Assembly (NCBI RefSeq): GCF_023015615.1
Contig: NZ_JALKAJ010000002.1
Coordinates: 434,001 to 498,000, forward strand
Direction: 5' to 3'
DNA length: 64,000 bases
Origin: Qipengyuania sp. S6317L1
Lineage (GTDB): Bacteria > Pseudomonadota > Alphaproteobacteria > Sphingomonadales > Sphingomonadaceae
Shown: positions 18,040 to 27,418 of the stretch, in pieces
Position numbering within the stretch: position 1 is the stretch's first letter
How the letters are laid out: every line of letters begins with the position of its first letter
Made by a program: the position numbers and the translations under genes
Notes under the pieces: generated by a model
Database searches by the model: none
What the model saw: the letters and a program-made list of their open reading frames with translations, nothing else
Told to the model about the DNA's origin: nothing

Positions 18040-19110
18040 ATGGCGGTTCTCAACGAAGAACAGGAAATGCTGCGCGATATGGCGCGCGAATGGGCGACCA
18101 ATGAAAGCCCGGTGACCGAATTTCGCAAAGTGCGATCGAGCGGCGATCCCAAGGCTTTCGACGATGGCGCTTGGGGCGCGATGGCGGAAATGGGCTGGGC
18201 TGGAGTGATTATTCCGGAAGAATATGGAGGTTCGGACTTTGGCTGGCTTTCTGCAGGCCTGATAGTCGAGGAACTCGGCAAAACGCTCACTGCAAGCCCG
18301 CTGATTGCGACCACCATCGCAGCCGCGGCAATCGTGCTGGGCGGCAGTGACGAACAGAAGGCAAAATATTTGCCCAAACTCGCCAGAGGGGAAGCGATCG
18401 GCACGCTCGCAGTCGATGAAGGCGCGCGCCACGCCCCTTCCAATTTCGCGACCACCATATCGGACGGGGCCATCAGCGGAACCAAGGCTTTCGTCCACGA
18501 ACCGCACGCAGCAACACTGTTTATCGTCGCTGCCGCAGATGGCCTCTATGTGGTCGAAGCGGGCAAAGGCGTTTCGCTGTCTGACCGCAAGCTGACCGAC
18601 CAGCGCAGCCATGCGCAGGTAACTTTCGAAGGCGCAGCTGCTGACAAACTGGCGAGCGGTAAGGACAGCCTGCTCGACGACGTGCTTGACCGAGCGCGCA
18701 TTTTGACCGCGTGCGAAATGCTCGGCATGGCGCAGGCAGTGTTCGACACAACGCTCGACTATCTCAAACAACGCGTGCAATTCAATCAGGTGCTCGCAAC
18801 CTTCCAGGCATTGCAACACCGTATGGCCGACCTGTTCGGTGATCTTGCGATGATGCGTTCAGCGGTCGAAGGCGGTTTGCAGGCTTTGGATTCTGGCTTC
18901 CGGGCTGCGCAGGCAGCCGCACTTGCCAAGGCCGAAGCGAACCGCGTGCTGCACATGATGAGCCGCGAAGGTGTACAGTTGCACGGCGGGATCGGCATGA
19001 CCGATGAATACGATATGGGCTTCTATTTGAAGCGTGCCCGTGTACTCGAAGCGAGTTGGGGCAGCACATCCTTCCTCAAGGATCGTTTCGCAACGCTCGG
19101 CGGCTATTGA
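18040..19110 (+). CDS. Acyl-CoA dehydrogenase, short divergent partner subunit
   Basis: 356 residues, shorter than typical ACADs. Recognisable parts: EEQEMLRDMAREWA, GWAGVIIPEEYGGSDFGW, a middle beta domain and the C-terminal RVQFNQVLATFQALQHRMAD and LHGGIGMTDEYDMGFYLKRA. The C terminus reads EASWGSTSFLKDRF and lacks the Y(E/G)G(S/T) xxIQ flavin/catalytic signature of its neighbour. That is what one expects of the non-catalytic or complementary half of a heteromeric enzyme. It is 16 nt downstream of the larger ACAD. Start at the ATG with AAGGGGGGG just upstream. Confidence 0.83.
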   Translation: MAVLNEEQEMLRDMAREWATNESPVTEFRKVRSSGDPKAFDDGAWGAMAEMGWAGVIIPEEYGGSDFGWLSAGLIVEELGKTLTASPLIATTIAAAAIVLGGSDEQKAKYLPKLARGEAIGTLAVDEGARHAPSNFATTISDGAISGTKAFVHEPHAATLFIVAAADGLYVVEAGKGVSLSDRKLTDQRSHAQVTFEGAAADKLASGKDSLLDDVLDRARILTACEMLGMAQAVFDTTLDYLKQRVQFNQVLATFQALQHRMADLFGDLAMMRSAVEGGLQALDSGFRAAQAAALAKAEANRVLHMMSREGVQLHGGIGMTDEYDMGFYLKRARVLEASWGSTSFLKDRFATLGGY

Positions 19111-19114
19111 GGCT

Positions 19115-20425
19115 TTGGACCCGCTTGAGAATTCTGCAGGACTGAATTCGGCCAGCGCGCAGCAGCAGCGTGCTCTGGCCGACCATGCGCGTTTTGTCGA
19201 AGACAATCTGAAACGCAATTACCGCGCGAATTTCATCCACGGCGTGTTGGGAATGACGGGCTTTCGCCTGATCTATGCGCCCACGATCATTCCTGCCTAT
19301 ATGCTGCTGCTGACCGATAGCACCGCGGCCGTTGGCCTTGGTGCGGCACTGCTGCAATTGGGCGCAACAATCAGCCCGATCCTGAGCGGATCAAGGATTG
19401 AGCACCGCAGCCACATCCTGCCCTATGCGATCAATGTCGGATCACTCATGCGGCTGATGATCCTGTTTCTGGCACTGTCCGGTTGGTTCTTGACCGGAAA
19501 TTTGCTGCTGGTGGCCACCTTCGCCAGCTTTCTCCTGCTCGGCTTTTTTACAGGCGCGCAGCGGGTCGCCTTCCAGATGCTGATGAGCAAGCTAATCCCG
19601 ATCCGCCAGCGCGGTCGATTGCAGGGCTATCGCAACTTTGCAGGCGGGTTGATCGCCGCCATTCTGGCGTGGGTGGCAGGCAATTATCTGATTGCCGACA
19701 AATGGTTGGGCAATGGCTACGCGACGACATTCCTTTTCGCTTTCCTGCTGACCAGCGCGGGGCTGATTGTCCTCAAGACAATGATACGCGAGCCTGCCGC
19801 ACCGGTTTCTCGTCCCCAGATGCGGATAGCGGACCGAATCAAGGAATTTCCGGCTTTGCTGCGTGACCGCGACTTTTCAGGCTTCCTGGTCACCCACAGC
19901 TTTTCGACGATGGCCCGCGTGGGTGCACCGTTCTGGACGGTCTATGCAGGCTTGCAACTGGGTTTGGATGGCGCGCTGATCGGCGGGCTCAGCTTCGTGT
20001 TCCTCGGCTCGGACACCGTCTCGAACATTTTTTGGGGCCCGTTGGGCGACCGGTTCGGCTTCAAGCTGGTCTATCTTCTCTCGCTAATCTCATCGATCGT
20101 GGGTGTCGCGCTACTGATCGCCGGGAGCAGCGAACTGCCGATTTACGCCGCCTTTGTTTTCTTGGGGGTTGGCGGATCGGGCTGGATGCTTGCCTCGACC
20201 ACAATGGTGCTTGAGTTCGGAGCAAGCGAGGATATCCCGATGCGGCTCGCTTTTGTCACCACCGTCGAGGGGGCAATCGCGGCAATCGGGCCAATCGCGG
20301 CGGGTCTGCTGGTTGCAGGAGCAGGCTTTATGCCGCTCTTCGTGGTGGTATTGGCGTCGATGACCTTTGCTGTGGCAGTGCTGGTCTTGCGTGTGCGTGA
20401 ACCGCGCAACCGGGCCGCCCGATAA
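19115..20425 (+). CDS. MFS transporter
   Basis: About 436 residues with around 12 hydrophobic segments (e.g. LRLMILFLALSGWFLTG, FLLLGFFTGAQRVAFQMLMS). The loop PIRQRGRLQGYRN between helices matches the central MFS R-x-G-R type motif. The substrate is unknown; the operon position suggests transport linked to the acyl-CoA pathway. The start is uncertain: no ATG lies near, and the TTG at 19115, immediately after the ACAD stop, is the best in-frame choice. The first ~35 residues are soluble. It is convergent with the tandem-TetR gene, with only 3 nt between stops. Confidence 0.75.
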   Translation: MDPLENSAGLNSASAQQQRALADHARFVEDNLKRNYRANFIHGVLGMTGFRLIYAPTIIPAYMLLLTDSTAAVGLGAALLQLGATISPILSGSRIEHRSHILPYAINVGSLMRLMILFLALSGWFLTGNLLLVATFASFLLLGFFTGAQRVAFQMLMSKLIPIRQRGRLQGYRNFAGGLIAAILAWVAGNYLIADKWLGNGYATTFLFAFLLTSAGLIVLKTMIREPAAPVSRPQMRIADRIKEFPALLRDRDFSGFLVTHSFSTMARVGAPFWTVYAGLQLGLDGALIGGLSFVFLGSDTVSNIFWGPLGDRFGFKLVYLLSLISSIVGVALLIAGSSELPIYAAFVFLGVGGSGWMLASTTMVLEFGASEDIPMRLAFVTTVEGAIAAIGPIAAGLLVAGAGFMPLFVVVLASMTFAVAVLVLRVREPRNRAAR

Positions 20426-20428
20426 AGT

Positions 20429-21658
20429 TCAAACGTCCGCCAGCAGGCCTTCGGACAAGGCAGAGACATAGGTGCAGATCGCCATTTCGCCGTCATCAAA
20501 ACGCTGCGCCCAGCGGCGGGCCTCGTAAGCGCCGTTGAGCGTGGACATGATGATCTGGCTTGCCACGAGCGGATCAATGGCGCGGACCGATCCATCGGCA
20601 ATGCCGTCAATCAACATCCCGGCAAACCGCCTGGCGAGCCGGTTCGAGCGGGTAACGACATCCATCCTGTGCTCTTGTTCCAGCGCTTGCAGAGCAGTGG
20701 TGCGCAGCAGCGGCGTTTGGTCGAAGAACTGCACATCAAGCAATTCGTGAAGGACGCTGGCAAGCCGGGTCCAATAGTCGCCTTGGGCATTTTGCCCTGC
20801 CATTTGCGTTGCCGAAAGCCGGTCGTAGCTGTTTTGGAAACACGCCAGCACGAGATCGTCCTTGGCCTCGTGGTGATGATAAAAACTGCCCTTGGTCACA
20901 TTCAACGCTTCGGCGATGCGGTTGACCGAAGCTCCGCGATAGCCACGCTCGTTGATCATGATTGTCGCGACGCGCAAAAACTCCTCGTTCTGCTTCGTGT
21001 CACCGCCATTATCCGTACGCCAAGTGCGGTTGTGGAGCGTAAAGGGATCCCATTCGCCTTTCCTCGCAGGGATGCCAAAACTGAGGATGTCTACGATGCG
21101 CTCTTGAACTCTCGGAAAATCGAGTGTCGAGTAGCGCAGCGACCAAACGGGCCACCACATCATGGCTTCGAGCAGGATATGCGCCCGCGCCGAGAACAAG
21201 GCGCGCTTTTCAGATGTATCGGCCTGTCCGAAAAACTGCCTGATTGTCTCGACAACCTTGCTGTATCGTTCAAGCAGAGGCTTTTGTCGTTCCTGGGTTA
21301 AAGTCCGCACTTCCGACAGTGCCGTTAAAAGCCCGCTCTCGCCGCGTCTTACGCGAGCGCGCAACTCGACATGGAGTGCAACATATTTGTGGAGACGTTT
21401 CGCGGGGGTGGGCTCGGCCAGCGCCTCGCTCGCCATACGCTCCATCCGGTCCAGCGTTTCCTCATAGACGGCAACAACCAGCTGGTCCTTGCGTGAGAAA
21501 TAATAGGTGATGCTGGTAGCGTTGAGGCCGATCGCTTTCGCCACATCGGACAGGGTCGTCGCCTGTACACCCACCGCATTTATCAGAACCGAGGCGGCGT
21601 GCACGATCGCCTGGCGCTTTTCGCCAAACCGTTTCGTACTTTCGCCTCTCGCCGCCAT
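20429..21658 (-). CDS. Transcriptional regulator made of two fused TetR-family units
   Basis: 409 residues, about twice the usual TetR length. The first DNA-binding domain (residues ~15-60) has helix-turn-helix TTLSDVAKAIGLNATSITYY. The second (residues ~225-270) has ASVNRIAEALNVTKGSFYHH and begins after a linker near residue 215. Each is followed by its own helical ligand/dimer domain, so the chain may act as a pseudo-dimer. It lies between the ACAD/MFS genes and the acyl-CoA synthetase and probably represses this catabolic region. A CTTTAC...GTAAAG inverted repeat immediately upstream of its start is a candidate autoregulatory operator. The ligand is unknown; an acyl-CoA is plausible from context. 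Confidence 0.85.
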   Translation of the reverse strand: MAARGESTKRFGEKRQAIVHAASVLINAVGVQATTLSDVAKAIGLNATSITYYFSRKDQLVVAVYEETLDRMERMASEALAEPTPAKRLHKYVALHVELRARVRRGESGLLTALSEVRTLTQERQKPLLERYSKVVETIRQFFGQADTSEKRALFSARAHILLEAMMWWPVWSLRYSTLDFPRVQERIVDILSFGIPARKGEWDPFTLHNRTWRTDNGGDTKQNEEFLRVATIMINERGYRGASVNRIAEALNVTKGSFYHHHEAKDDLVLACFQNSYDRLSATQMAGQNAQGDYWTRLASVLHELLDVQFFDQTPLLRTTALQALEQEHRMDVVTRSNRLARRFAGMLIDGIADGSVRAIDPLVASQIIMSTLNGAYEARRWAQRFDDGEMAICTYVSALSEGLLADV

Positions 21659-21665
21659 ATCCCTC

Positions 21666-21687
21666 CTTTACGGTACTTTTTGTAAAG
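21666..21687. promoter_or_regulatory. Candidate operator of the tandem-TetR regulator
   Basis: A 22-bp inverted repeat, CTTTAC - 10 bp - GTAAAG, lies 8 bp from the start codon of the fused TetR gene. The size and placement suit a TetR-type autorepressor. I did not find a second copy by eye at the other catabolic promoters, so its wider use is unproven. Confidence 0.4.
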
Positions 21688-21719
21688 TTTCGAGCCAGCG
21701 CAGTCTAAAATCCCCCGTA

Positions 21720-23453
21720 TCAGAACAAGGTTGCAAGCTCCTTTTTCAGGATTTTGCCGTTCGCGTTGCGCAGCAGCGTCTCTTTCGAGAAGACAATCCG
21801 GACGGGAACCTTGAATTTGGCAAGCCGTCCAGCGACCCATTCCTGCAGCTCGGCTTCGGTTGCGTGCGTGCCCGGAGCGAGGTGCACGACTGCCGCCGGC
21901 TCCTCGCCCAACTGCTGGTGCGGCAGGCCAATCAGCGCCGCGTCCGTAACCGCTGGATGGTCGTAAAGAACGTTCTCCACCTCGGAGGAATAGATGTTCT
22001 CGCCCCCGCGTATGATCATGTCCTTGGCGCGGTCAGCGATGTAGCACCAGCCCTCTTCATCAAGACGGGCAAGGTCGCCGGTTCTGACCCAGCCATCGAC
22101 GAAAGTTTCGGCGGTCGCTTCCGAGTTTTCCCAATAGCCTTTCACCACCATAGGTCCGCGTGCCCACAATTCTCCGATCTCGCCGGCCGGCAATTCATGC
22201 GCGGCGTCTTCGCTCATTATCCTGAGATCGGCGACGGGCACGGGCGGGCCACAGCTATCGGGGCGGTTGAGATAGTCCTCGCTTGAATGGCTTGTGACTG
22301 TGGCCATCGTCTCGGTCATACCCCAACCATTGCCGGGCAAGGCGCCGAACACCTCGTGTATCTTGCGCACCAATTCTGGCGCGGAAGGTGCGCCGCCATA
22401 GGCAATGGCTTCGATGCTGGAGAGATCGTAATTCTTGCGTTCGGGATGTTCGATCAACTGCCACGCGATGGTGGGCACACCGCCAGTAGCGTGGACCTTC
22501 TCGCGCTCGATAATCTCGAAAGCCTTCACCGGGTCCCATTTGTACATGAAGACCAGCTTGTTTCCGGCGGCGATATTGCCCATCAGACCGGCCGAACAGG
22601 CGGTGACGTGGAACAGCGGAATAACGGTTAGCGTTGTGCGAGGAGATGGCTCGGGCATTTCCTCTCCGCGCCGAAGGACAGCACAGGCCGCATTGTAGCC
22701 GCTTGAAAGGATATTGGTGCACAAGTTGCGATGGGTGCCAAGCGCGCCTTTCGGACGGCCTGTCGTCCCACTGGTGTAGAAGATGGTCGCATCATCATCG
22801 GGTGCGATTGTCACCTCGGGCAGCGCCTGTTGCGGAAGATCGGAATAGTTTTCTGGCGTGCCAATGACTGACTCCAGCGTCTGCACCCCCTCGCCCGAAA
22901 CATCTCCGCGCGAGACGAAGCTCGCCTTTAGTGATGGGATATCCGCGACATGCGGGGCAATACGTTGCCAGCGTTCGTCATCGCAGATCAGGACCTTGGT
23001 GCCCGAATTCTGTAAGCCGTAGGCGAGCTCATCTCCGGTCCACCACGCATTCAGCGGCACACAGATCGCCCCGATGGTGACTGCTGCGAAGAAGGCGACA
23101 GGCCATTCGGGAAGATTGCGCATAGCCAAGGCAACACGGTCGCCCTTCTCTACACCTTGCCGCTGCAACTCATGGGCAAGCGACGACACCGCGCGGAACC
23201 AGGCATCGTAGGTAACCCTCTCATCCTCATAGACCAGAAATTCCCGGTCCGCGTAACCAGCACCGACCATTGCGAGCACACGAAGGTTCTCGGGAGCGTT
23301 CTTCCAGACCCGCGTCGGGATGCCTCCTATATCAAGCGTCTCCATCTCGAACCGCTGCCCATGTGCGGTGAGTATCTTCTCGCATTGCTCTCGATTGAGT
23401 GCAGGCCACCCTGCCGGGGCTTTCCAGCCAATCGATTTCGCCAAAGTTCCCAT
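21720..23453 (-). CDS. Acyl-CoA synthetase / AMP-dependent ligase
   Basis: 577 residues. It activates a carboxylic acid to acyl-AMP, then acyl-CoA. P-loop ATIFYTSGTTGRPKGA, the mid motif GWGMTE, the YWENSEATAETFVDGWVRTGD hinge region and the C-terminal lysine motif LRNANGKILKK (catalytic Lys) are visible. The substrate class (fatty, branched or aromatic acid) cannot be read from sequence. The gene is upstream of the tandem-TetR gene on the same strand (61-nt gap). It is divergent from the hydrolase/FadB-like pair, so it probably supplies their CoA ester. Confidence 0.9.
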   Translation of the reverse strand: MGTLAKSIGWKAPAGWPALNREQCEKILTAHGQRFEMETLDIGGIPTRVWKNAPENLRVLAMVGAGYADREFLVYEDERVTYDAWFRAVSSLAHELQRQGVEKGDRVALAMRNLPEWPVAFFAAVTIGAICVPLNAWWTGDELAYGLQNSGTKVLICDDERWQRIAPHVADIPSLKASFVSRGDVSGEGVQTLESVIGTPENYSDLPQQALPEVTIAPDDDATIFYTSGTTGRPKGALGTHRNLCTNILSSGYNAACAVLRRGEEMPEPSPRTTLTVIPLFHVTACSAGLMGNIAAGNKLVFMYKWDPVKAFEIIEREKVHATGGVPTIAWQLIEHPERKNYDLSSIEAIAYGGAPSAPELVRKIHEVFGALPGNGWGMTETMATVTSHSSEDYLNRPDSCGPPVPVADLRIMSEDAAHELPAGEIGELWARGPMVVKGYWENSEATAETFVDGWVRTGDLARLDEEGWCYIADRAKDMIIRGGENIYSSEVENVLYDHPAVTDAALIGLPHQQLGEEPAAVVHLAPGTHATEAELQEWVAGRLAKFKVPVRIVFSKETLLRNANGKILKKELATLF

Positions 23454-23832
23454 CCCACTCTCCCCTCGGGTAATTCTAACCTACGCGTGTCCTCACGCTA
23501 CGTCGTTCCGACCTTGGCAGCCGGTGCATCGATTCAACCGGGGGAAATTGCATTTGCGTTGATCCCCTGTTTCGCATTTGCTGGCGAGGCGACTTTGCAA
23601 GCGGGGGACGGGCGCACGCCACATAAATTGCATCGCGCATATCTTTCGTCCTCTCCGCAATCCGCCATTGATTCTTGCTCGGGCGATTATGCAGAAGCAG
23701 GTCGAGCGCACAAGGTGCAATTCACTGATTCGAATTTCAGGTATGAGGTTTTCATCGACACAGAATAGTCTAGACAGTAGCTTCTAGAAAAACGGTATGG
23801 GCGCATCCGACGCCTTGATGGGAGAGTTTGGA
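23454..23832. other. Divergent intergenic region
   Basis: About 380 bp between the acyl-CoA synthetase and the beta-lactamase-fold hydrolase, which point away from each other, so it should hold both promoters. A repeated TCTAGA (TCTAGACAGTAGCTTCTAGA, 23770-23789) lies near the hydrolase start. I see no convincing -35/-10 pair, RNA gene or coding region here. Confidence 0.4.
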
Positions 23833-25065
23833 ATGAAATTGGCAGCTGCTGCCGAACGCGGCTTTGACCCTTCCCGCCTGGCCCTGATCGATGAATTTGT
23901 GAAGGCCAACTACATCGACAATGGCAAGCTGCCTAATGCGCAGATCGTGGTCGCGCGCGAAGGTCAGCCGGTTCATTACGCCCAAATGGGCACCTTGCGC
24001 GATGACGGCACTCCGATGCGCGAGGACGCCCTGTTCCGCATCGCCAGCATGACCAAGCCGATTACCTCGATCGCATTCATGCAGCTGGTTGAGCAGTGCA
24101 AGGTCGCCGTCGACGACCCCGTTGCGCGGGTTCTTCCGGAATTCGCGAAATTGGGCGCTTACACGGGCGGAGGAGGAGCGGCGCCCTTCGCTCCCATGCA
24201 GCGCGGCAAGCCTATGCGATTTGTCGATCTGCTTTCGCATATGAGCGGGCTGACTTACGGTTTCCAGAACCGCACCAGCATCGACGCAGCCTACCGCGAT
24301 GCGCGTCTCGATCTGTCGCGCGGGGCAATAAATTCTGATGAGTATATTGCGACACTTGCAAAGATACCGCTGGAGTTTGAACCGGGGTCTTCGTGGAATT
24401 ATTCCGTTTCAACCGACGTGCTAGGCGTTGCGGTGGAGCGGATCTCCGGCATGTCGCTTGGCGAGTATTTCAAGCAGCATATCTTCGGACCGCTTGCAAT
24501 GACCGACACCGGCTTCGATGTCGCGCCCGAGAGCATCGACCGGCTAGTGGACGCCTATAGTTACCGTCCGGGTCGTTCGCCGGTGCTTGTCGACAAAGCC
24601 GAAGACGCTCGCCTGTGCCAACCCGCGAGGTTCCATTCCGGTGGTGGCGGTCTGATCGGCACCATCGCCGACTATCACCGGTTTGCCACCATGCTGCTCA
24701 ACAAGGGCGAACTTGACGGCGCGCGTATCGTCGCGCCCAAGACGCTCGACCTCATGACAGCCAACCATTTGCCCGGTGGCGCCGATCTGACCCAGATCAG
24801 TCAAAGCCTGTTCAGTGAAGCCAACAACGCGGGAACCGGTTTCGGTCTGGGCTTCGCAATGGTGATCGACCCGGCACGCACCCTGATGCCTGCGAGCAAA
24901 GGCGAGTTTTATTGGGGCGGCGCCTATTCGACCGCGTTCTTTGTCGACCCGGTCGAACGGATCACCATGGTATTCATGACCCAATTGTACCCATCGTCTA
25001 CATATCCGATCCGTCGTCAGTTGAAGACGCTGATCTATTCCGCCCTTACTGATAGCTACGTCTGA
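23833..25065 (+). CDS. Serine hydrolase of the class C beta-lactamase / EstB esterase family
   Basis: About 410 residues. The catalytic SxxK is in [12 protein letters not shown], and the YxN-position motif reads [10 protein letters not shown] glycine-rich segment, [11 protein letters not shown], stands where KTG would be in true beta-lactamases, which favours esterase or amidase activity. No clear signal peptide is seen, so it is probably cytosolic. Start chosen at 23833, with GGAGAG 6 nt upstream; ATGs at 23797 and 23818 are alternatives. The FadB-like gene begins 13 nt after its stop, so it is likely part of the same catabolic operon, perhaps hydrolysing an ester or lactone intermediate (inference). 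Confidence 0.82.
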   Translation: MKLAAAAERGFDPSRLALIDEFVKANYIDNGKLPNAQIVVAREGQPVHYAQMGTLRDDGTPMREDALFRIASMTKPITSIAFMQLVEQCKVAVDDPVARVLPEFAKLGAYTGGGGAAPFAPMQRGKPMRFVDLLSHMSGLTYGFQNRTSIDAAYRDARLDLSRGAINSDEYIATLAKIPLEFEPGSSWNYSVSTDVLGVAVERISGMSLGEYFKQHIFGPLAMTDTGFDVAPESIDRLVDAYSYRPGRSPVLVDKAEDARLCQPARFHSGGGGLIGTIADYHRFATMLLNKGELDGARIVAPKTLDLMTANHLPGGADLTQISQSLFSEANNAGTGFGLGFAMVIDPARTLMPASKGEFYWGGAYSTAFFVDPVERITMVFMTQLYPSSTYPIRRQLKTLIYSALTDSYV

Positions 25066-25078
25066 AAAGGAGCCCTTC

Positions 25079-27115
25079 ATGACATCACCCATTCGCACCG
25101 AACGTCAAGACAATGTTCTTGTCATCATCTCCGACAATCCGCCCGTAAATGCTCTTGGCCAAGCGGTCCGCGCCGGGCTTGCTTCAGGTATTGAAGAGGC
25201 GGTTGGCGACGATAGCGTCAAGGCCGTTGTCATCCGCTGCGATGGCCGAACCTTCTTTGCCGGTGCCGACATCACCGAATTCGGCAAACCCCCACAGGGC
25301 CCCAGCCTGCCGGAAGCTCTCGACAAGCTTGAGGCGAGCGACAAGCCCGTTGTTGCCGCAATCCACGGAATGGCACTTGGCGGCGGTTGCGAAGTCGCGC
25401 TCGCCTGTCATTACCGGATCGCAGTGCCAAGCGCGAAAATGGGACTACCCGAGGTTAAACTCGGCCTCATCCCCGGAGCCGCAGGTACACAGCGCCTGCC
25501 GCGTCTTGTCGGCGCCCAGGCCGCTCTGCCCTTGGTCGCGATCGGCGATCCAATCTCGGCCAAAAAAGCACAAGGTATTGGCCTGCTCGATGGAATCGTT
25601 GAAGAAGGCAAGCTTGCAGAAGAGGCCATTTCGTTCGCCCAGTCGAAGATTGGTCAGCCTGTCGCGCGCTCAAGCGAAGGTCAAGCCAATCAGGATGGCG
25701 TCAAAAACCCGGCAATCTTCGACGATTTCCGCGCCAAGCATGCTCGCAAGATGCGCGGCTTCGATGCGCCAAACGCCGCAATTGAGGCGGTCAAGGCTGC
25801 GGGCGAGCTTTCCTATGCCGACGGCGTGAAGAAAGAACGCGAGCTTTTCACCACGCTGATGACCGGAACGCAATCTGCGGCAATGCGCCACTACTTCTTT
25901 GCAGAGCGCGCCGCGAACAAGATTGACGATGTTCCAGCCGATACCCCCCTGATCGACATCGCCAAGGTCGGCATCATCGGGGCCGGAACCATGGGCGGCG
26001 GGATTGCGATGAATTTCCTGTCTGCGGGCATCCCGGTCACCATCCTCGAAATGAAGCAGGATGCGCTTGATCGGGGAACGGCCGTCATGCGCAAGAATTA
26101 CGAGAATGCAGCCAAACGCGGTCGCATGACAAGCGAGCAGGTTGAGGCGGCGATGGGCTTACTCACTCCAACGCTGGAATATGATGATCTTGCCGATTGC
26201 GACCTCGTGATCGAAGCGGTCTATGAAAGCATGGATGTAAAAAAGCAGGTCTTCGCAAAACTCGACGAGGTTGTGAAGGACGGCGCAATCCTTGCCACCA
26301 ACACCAGCTATCTGAACGTCGACGAGATCGCTCTTGCGACCAAGCGTCCTGGCTATGTGCTGGGCCTGCACTTTTTCTCTCCTGCCAATATTATGAAACT
26401 GCTTGAAATCGTGCGCGGCGAAAAGACACGCGGTGACGTGCTGGCCACGTCGATGAAGCTTTCCAAGAAAATCGGCAAAGTCGCCGCCGTTTCGGGCGTT
26501 TGCCCCGGCTTTATCGGCAACCGTATGCTTTCCAAACGACAGGAGCAGGCCAATCAGCTCATCATGGAAGGCGCAAATTACTGGGATGTAGATGACGTGC
26601 TGCTGGAATTCGGCTTCCCCATGGGGCCGTTTCAGATGGGCGATCTCGCCGGTATCGATATTGGCTGGCATCGCGATCCGAGCAAGGTGACAACGGTGCG
26701 CGAGGCGCTTTGTGCCGTTGGACGGTTCGGGCAGAAAGCCGGCAAAGGCTTCTACGACTACGATGAAGCCCGTCAGCGTACACCCTCTGATGAGGTAAGG
26801 CAGATCATCTCCGAGTTCGCCGCAAAGGAAGGCAGCGAACAACGTGAAATTTCAAAGGACGAAATCCGCGAGCGGTTGCTTTATCCGATGGTCAACGAAG
26901 GAGCGAAGATCCTCGATGAAGGCATGGCGCAACGCGCAAGCGATATCGATGTGGTCTGGATCAATGGCTACGGCTGGCCGCTTCACACCGGTGGGCCAAT
27001 GTTCTGGGCGAGCACAGTGGGACTGGATGAAGTGGTCGCGGGACTTGAGCGTCATGGGCTGGAAGTGAGTGGCTATCTTCTTCAAAAAGCGCAAGCGGGT
27101 GAACGCTTCGGCTGA
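25079..27115 (+). CDS. Bifunctional enoyl-CoA hydratase / 3-hydroxyacyl-CoA dehydrogenase
   Basis: 678 residues, FadB/FadJ-like. Residues ~1-190 are a crotonase domain ([50 protein letters not shown]). From ~295 comes the NAD-binding HCDH domain ([49 protein letters not shown]). The C-terminal HCDH helical domains include [10 protein letters not shown] and GFYDYDEA. It catalyses the hydration and oxidation steps of beta-oxidation. No thiolase lies in this window. A GGAG site precedes the ATG. Confidence 0.93.
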   Translation: MTSPIRTERQDNVLVIISDNPPVNALGQAVRAGLASGIEEAVGDDSVKAVVIRCDGRTFFAGADITEFGKPPQGPSLPEALDKLEASDKPVVAAIHGMALGGGCEVALACHYRIAVPSAKMGLPEVKLGLIPGAAGTQRLPRLVGAQAALPLVAIGDPISAKKAQGIGLLDGIVEEGKLAEEAISFAQSKIGQPVARSSEGQANQDGVKNPAIFDDFRAKHARKMRGFDAPNAAIEAVKAAGELSYADGVKKERELFTTLMTGTQSAAMRHYFFAERAANKIDDVPADTPLIDIAKVGIIGAGTMGGGIAMNFLSAGIPVTILEMKQDALDRGTAVMRKNYENAAKRGRMTSEQVEAAMGLLTPTLEYDDLADCDLVIEAVYESMDVKKQVFAKLDEVVKDGAILATNTSYLNVDEIALATKRPGYVLGLHFFSPANIMKLLEIVRGEKTRGDVLATSMKLSKKIGKVAAVSGVCPGFIGNRMLSKRQEQANQLIMEGANYWDVDDVLLEFGFPMGPFQMGDLAGIDIGWHRDPSKVTTVREALCAVGRFGQKAGKGFYDYDEARQRTPSDEVRQIISEFAAKEGSEQREISKDEIRERLLYPMVNEGAKILDEGMAQRASDIDVVWINGYGWPLHTGGPMFWASTVGLDEVVAGLERHGLEVSGYLLQKAQAGERFG

Positions 27116-27418
27116 TCGCCAAAGTAAGTCCTCTTTCGAATACCTAGTATGATGCGATCCTGCCGCTGCGCCTTACAGCGCGGCGGCTCACGCGGATCGG
27201 GTGCCGAAGGCAAACCGCGCGGATAACGTAAGGGAGAAGGGGCAATACGTGCTGATGCAAAAGCACATCTTGCGGATAATGTTCTATCAATTTTCCAATA
27301 AGTCTTGACATATTGCATCGCAGGTTCTCATTTTCCTTTTTTGGGTATGCTTTCAAACTGAGCAACTCAAATTTGGGTAGGCTACAAAAGTCGCCACCCA
27401 TGGGGAGAGGAGAAACCA
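27116..27418. other. Intergenic region upstream of the TonB receptor
   Basis: About 300 bp. A GC-rich hairpin, GCCGCTGCGC/GCGCGGCGGC (27162-27187), lies 47 bp after the FadB-like stop and may help end that transcript, although no T-run follows. TTGACA at 27305-27310 is a possible -35 for the receptor gene; the matching -10 17 nt on (TCATTT) is poor. No reading frame of note. Confidence 0.35.
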
